In this document: in pieces, positions 41,059 to 43,460 of the stretch
Layout of the letters: each line of letters begins with the position of its first letter
Numbering within the stretch: the first letter of the stretch is position 1
Program-made: the position numbers and the translations under genes
From: Actinophytocola sp.
GTDB taxonomy: Bacteria > Actinomycetota > Actinomycetes > Mycobacteriales > Pseudonocardiaceae
Direction: 5' to 3'
Assembly (NCBI GenBank): GCA_009377475.1
Contig: WHTY01000032.1
Location: 1-43,460 of the forward strand
DNA length: 43,460 nt
The notes under the pieces: generated by a model
What the model saw: the letters and a program-made list of their open reading frames with translations, nothing else
The model's database searches: none
What the model was told of the DNA's origin: nothing

Positions 41059-42687
41059 TCAGCGCGTCAGCGGGTCAAGCCCAGGACGGCGGTCGTGGAT
41101 GCGGAACGACGCGCGGGTGGACGCCGTGTCGCCGGGCTCGGTGACCTTGTCGAGCACGCGGAAGTCGACGTCCATGGCGTCCGGCGCGATCCGCGTGCGG
41201 ACATAGCCGCGCTGTGCGTTGCGGAACTTGATGTGCGGGTTGCGCTCCAGGTCGGGGTCCTCCGACGGGTCGGAGTCCCTGCCGTTGCCGCCGGAGGCGA
41301 TCGACGTCGTCACCAGCTCGGTGCCGATGACGTCCGAGTCCGGGTCGGCGTAGTTGGCCTTGAGCTCGTTCGCCCAGTGGGTGTGGACGTCGCCGGTGAG
41401 CACGACCGGGTTGCGCACGTCGGCGTCGACCCAGCCCTCGCTGATCCGCTCCTGCGAGCCCCGGTAGCCGTCCCAGGAGTCCATGCTGTTCGCGCCGGAC
41501 CCGCTGTGGCGCCGGGCGAAGAACACTTGCTGGCCGAGGACGTCCCAGCGGGCCGTCGACGACCGGAAGTTGTCCAGCAGCCACGCCTCCTGGTCGTCGC
41601 CGGTGATGGTGCGCGCTGGGTCCTTGGCGTCCTCGCACACCTTCCAGCCGTCGCCGCACGCCTGGTCGTCGCGGTACTGCCGGGTGTCGAGCATGTGGAA
41701 CGTCGCCAGCGAGCCCCACGACACCGCGCGGTACAGGCGCATCGCGGAGCCGTCGGGCCGGTTGCGGGCGCGCAGCGGCATGTTCTCGTAGTACGCCTGG
41801 AACGCGTTGGCGCGGCGCTGGATGAAGTTCGGCTGCGGGTGCTCCGGCTTCTCGTAGACGTCGCCCGCCCAGTTGTTGTCGACTTCGTGGTCGTCCCAGA
41901 CGACGAGCCACGGCGCGATCGCGTGCGCCGCCTGGAGGTCGGTGTCGGCGCGGTACTGGGCGTGCCGCTGCCGGTACTCGGCCAGGGACTCCATCTCGGG
42001 GCCGACGTGGTCGCGGACGTTGCCGTCGGGGGAGACGTACGTGTTGGCCTTGTACTCGTACAGGTAGTCACCCAGGTGGAGCACCAGGTCGGGCTCGTCT
42101 GCGGCGAGGTAGCGGTAGGCGGTGAAGTAGCCGTGCTCGTACTGCGAGCAGGACGCGAAGCTCATCGCCAGCGCGGACCCGAGCGTGCCCAGTGCGGGGG
42201 CGGTGCGGGTGCGGGCGACCGGCGAGACGTACTGGCCGACGCGGAAGCGGTAGAAGTACTCCCACCCCGTCTGGAGGCCTGCCACCTCGACGTGGACGGC
42301 GAATCCCTTGGCTGGCCCGGTTGCGACGTGGCCGCGCCGGACGAGGGTGCGGAACCGCTCGTCGGTGGCGAGCTCCCACAGCACTTCGACGTTGCGACGG
42401 GGCATGCCGCCGAAGCCGTCCTCGGCGAGCGGGTGCGGCGCGAGCCGGGTCCAGAGGACGACGCTGGTGGCGTCCGGCTCGCCGGAGGCGACGCCGAGGG
42501 TAAACGGGTCGGCGGTGAGGGGACGGCCAGCGCCCTGCGTGGTGCTGGGCGCGGTGCCCGGTGCCGCGAGGGCGGGGACGGCGATGCCTGCGGCTCCGGC
42601 GCCAGCGGCGGCGCTGAGGGCCGCGCCGTACCGCAGCGCGGAACGGCGAGTAGTGGTTCGGGGCTGGTGGTCACGCGACTCGGTCAT
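41059..42687 (-). CDS. phoD: Tat-exported PhoD-type alkaline phosphatase
   Basis: 542 residues. A twin-arginine signal (TTTRRSALRYGAALSAAAGA, residues about 11-42) ends at VPALA-AP. The N-terminal domain is VASGEPDATSVVLWTRLAP; the metallophosphatase core has FASCSQYEHGYF, HLGDYLYEY, VWDDHEVDNNW and LTGDVHTHWAN, which supply the metal ligands (Ca and Fe in known PhoD). The enzyme releases phosphate from phosphodiesters and monoesters outside the cell. Start ATG 42687, GGGGAGA about ten bases upstream. The PHO box at 42743-42786 implies induction by phosphate starvation. Confidence 0.94.
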   Translation of the reverse strand: MTESRDHQPRTTTRRSALRYGAALSAAAGAGAAGIAVPALAAPGTAPSTTQGAGRPLTADPFTLGVASGEPDATSVVLWTRLAPHPLAEDGFGGMPRRNVEVLWELATDERFRTLVRRGHVATGPAKGFAVHVEVAGLQTGWEYFYRFRVGQYVSPVARTRTAPALGTLGSALAMSFASCSQYEHGYFTAYRYLAADEPDLVLHLGDYLYEYKANTYVSPDGNVRDHVGPEMESLAEYRQRHAQYRADTDLQAAHAIAPWLVVWDDHEVDNNWAGDVYEKPEHPQPNFIQRRANAFQAYYENMPLRARNRPDGSAMRLYRAVSWGSLATFHMLDTRQYRDDQACGDGWKVCEDAKDPARTITGDDQEAWLLDNFRSSTARWDVLGQQVFFARRHSGSGANSMDSWDGYRGSQERISEGWVDADVRNPVVLTGDVHTHWANELKANYADPDSDVIGTELVTTSIASGGNGRDSDPSEDPDLERNPHIKFRNAQRGYVRTRIAPDAMDVDFRVLDKVTEPGDTASTRASFRIHDRRPGLDPLTR

Positions 42688-42742
42688 GTGGTGGTTCTCC
42701 CCACGGGTGATCGACAGTCAGGACGGCGTCAGACTGATCGCC

Positions 42743-42786
42743 CGGGGTGAGCGGAAAGTGCCTGATCGGGTGACAGTGGGATGAAC
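42743..42786 (-). promoter_or_regulatory. Four-unit PHO box (PhoP sites) upstream of phoD
   Basis: Read on the minus strand: GTTCATCCCAC (42776-42786), TGTCACCCGAT (42765-42775), CAGGCACTTTC (42754-42764), CGCTCACCCCG (42743-42753). Each is 11 nt and follows the last without gap; TCAY is in register in units 1, 2 and 4 (GCAC in unit 3). This is the direct-repeat form known for Streptomyces PhoP operators. It lies 56-99 bp before the phoD start. Confidence 0.72.
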
Positions 42787-43299
42787 GTCTGATGCCCGCT
42801 CCGAAGGCGCGCGGATCGGGCGATGCGGGGGCGCGCGGTCGCGGGCGCCGGGGCCTTGGCGCCAGGGGCGCTGCCGCGTGGCGCGCGGGCCCGGCCCCTT
42901 GGCCTCTTCGCCAGGGATATTGCTCGATCTGAGCCGGATTCGTAGCGCTTTATCCGTTTCTCGCGGCCATTTGCCTGGCGAAGCGGGCTGCACGCCCTGG
43001 CGAAGCGGGTCGCACGCCCAGCGCAGCGCCGCACGCCGTCGTGAAGCGTGCCCAGCGCGGCGACGGCGTCTTTCGCCGCACGACGGCACACGGGCAGCGG
43101 ACGACGTCGAGGGCGGAGCGAGACCCTGGGCGGCGCGCCGCAGGGCCAACTCGGCGTGGTCAGGGCACGGACTGCGGTAGCAAGGCAGGGGGCCAGGCAG
43201 CCAAGGGCCGCACAGCCACGGACGACGAGAAGTGTCGTCCTGGCCCCGCCCATGAGCCCCTGCGAAAAAGGGAATTCAGCCGATCGGACACAACCCTGG
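42787..43299. other. About 510 bp without a convincing gene, GC-rich and repetitive
   Basis: All six frames contain open stretches, but none has protein-like composition (mostly Arg/Ala/Pro), a ribosome-binding site or a family match. It includes the palindrome-rich stretch 42843-42915 (GGCGCC and GGGCCC blocks) and the 22-bp tandem repeat at 42974. The 5' leaders of phoD and groES probably occupy the ends. Confidence 0.6.
42974..43036 (+). repeat. 22-bp tandem repeat
   Basis: Units at 42974 (CCTGGCGAAGCGGGCTGCAC) and 42996 (CCTGGCGAAGCGGGTCGCAC) differ only by CT/TC; a shorter third unit at 43018 (CCAGCGCAGCGCCGCACGC) and a trace at about 43037 follow. No coding role is evident. Confidence 0.65.
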
Positions 43300-43329
43300 T
43301 TGCACGGCTAGCACTCGCCTAGCTAGAGT
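43300..43329 (+). promoter_or_regulatory. Probable SigA-type promoter of groES
   Basis: TTGCAC (43300-43305), an 18-bp spacer and TAGAGT (43324-43329). The spacer and -10 are covered by the CIRCE element, the arrangement expected for HrcA repression. It implies a leader of about 95 nt before the groES GTG. Confidence 0.6.
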
Positions 43330-43334
43330 GCTAA
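43308..43334. promoter_or_regulatory. CIRCE operator (HrcA site)
   Basis: CTAGCACTC, nine bases GCCTAGCTA, GAGTGCTAA: one mismatch to the classical inverted repeat TTAGCACTC-N9-GAGTGCTAA. HrcA binds this element and represses groES-groEL until heat shock. Confidence 0.93.
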
Positions 43335-43432
43335 GCGCATGCGATGAACACGCCCGGCACCCGCGACGACGGGGGTGGGAGTCGTAATCCCTTATCCGAT
43401 CCGACGCTTATGCGACCGTGGAGGTCAACCCG

Positions 43433-43460
43433 GTGAGCGTGAACATCAAACCGCTCGAGG
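43433..43460 (+). CDS. groES: Co-chaperonin GroES, first codons (partial)
   Basis: GTG at 43433 preceded by GGAGG at 43420-43424. Nine codons are present before the window ends, reading MSVNIKPLE, the conserved GroES N-terminus. The CIRCE element upstream and the tsaD neighbourhood (groES follows in M. tuberculosis) support the call. Confidence 0.92.

Noticed and set aside
42718..43149. Small genes between phoD and groES.
   Set aside because: Open frames there are Arg/Ala/Pro-rich on both strands, overlap the PHO box or repeats, and have no ribosome-binding site.

Overview
The window is a contiguous piece of a high-GC actinobacterial chromosome. Gene order (rpoA-rplQ-truA, a type VII secretion locus, rplM-rpsI, glmM, glmS, nnr, alr, tsaE, tsaB-rimI-tsaD, groES) is the same as around the ESX-4 locus of Mycobacterium tuberculosis. 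Gly/Ala/Pro-rich T7SS proteins, an EccE and an EspC-like protein in an ESX-4 setting, and several palindromic repeat families suggest the order Pseudonocardiales (Amycolatopsis, Saccharomonospora or a relative). That placement is inference from sequence style, not from a search.

Region 1 (1-1876): the end of rpoA, rplQ with a long C-terminal extension carrying a 'sunset'-type module, and truA, which has no ATG/GTG/TTG start available and appears to begin at CTG. Region 2 (1873-18059): an ESX-4-like type VII secretion system in three transcriptional blocks: an orphan 240-residue gene plus eccE (minus); eccB (plus), a wHTH/nuclease-like gene of AbiEi style (plus), mycP and eccD (minus); then eccC, an Rv3446c-like Hsp70/membrane protein and two WXG100 genes (plus). 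Region 3 (18060-20740): rplM, rpsI, glmM. Region 4 (20977-24536): a separate three-gene operon with an EspC-like protein, a 922-residue WXG-containing Gly/Ala-rich protein and a 149-residue partner, probably substrates or accessory proteins of the secretion system. Region 5 (24539-31771): an esterase-like gene, then cell-wall and housekeeping genes glmS, nnr, alr, an alpha/beta hydrolase and tsaE.

Region 6 (31808-38709) is a malonate or related dicarboxylate island wedged between tsaE and tsaB: a TRAP transporter (dctP, dctQ, dctM), a MatB-like malonyl-CoA synthetase, a fused biotin-independent-looking carboxyltransferase that may decarboxylate malonyl-CoA, and a divergent FadR/GntR regulator with a recognisable operator. 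Region 7 (38754-43460): tsaB-rimI-tsaD, a Tat-exported PhoD phosphatase with a four-unit PHO box, about 500 bp of gene-free GC-rich DNA, then a CIRCE element and the first codons of groES.

The least expected content is between the genes. There are four copies of a 53-61 bp palindrome (6231, 7341, 10864, 28854), two copies of a roughly 90 bp stem-loop with compensatory changes (25371, 31751), two arrays of a 21-bp tandem repeat (10803, 20742), and a perfect 43-bp palindrome (40997). One palindrome supplies the C-terminus of Nnr, one stem-loop supplies the stop codons of two convergent genes, and two palindromes bracket the nuclease-like gene inside the secretion locus.
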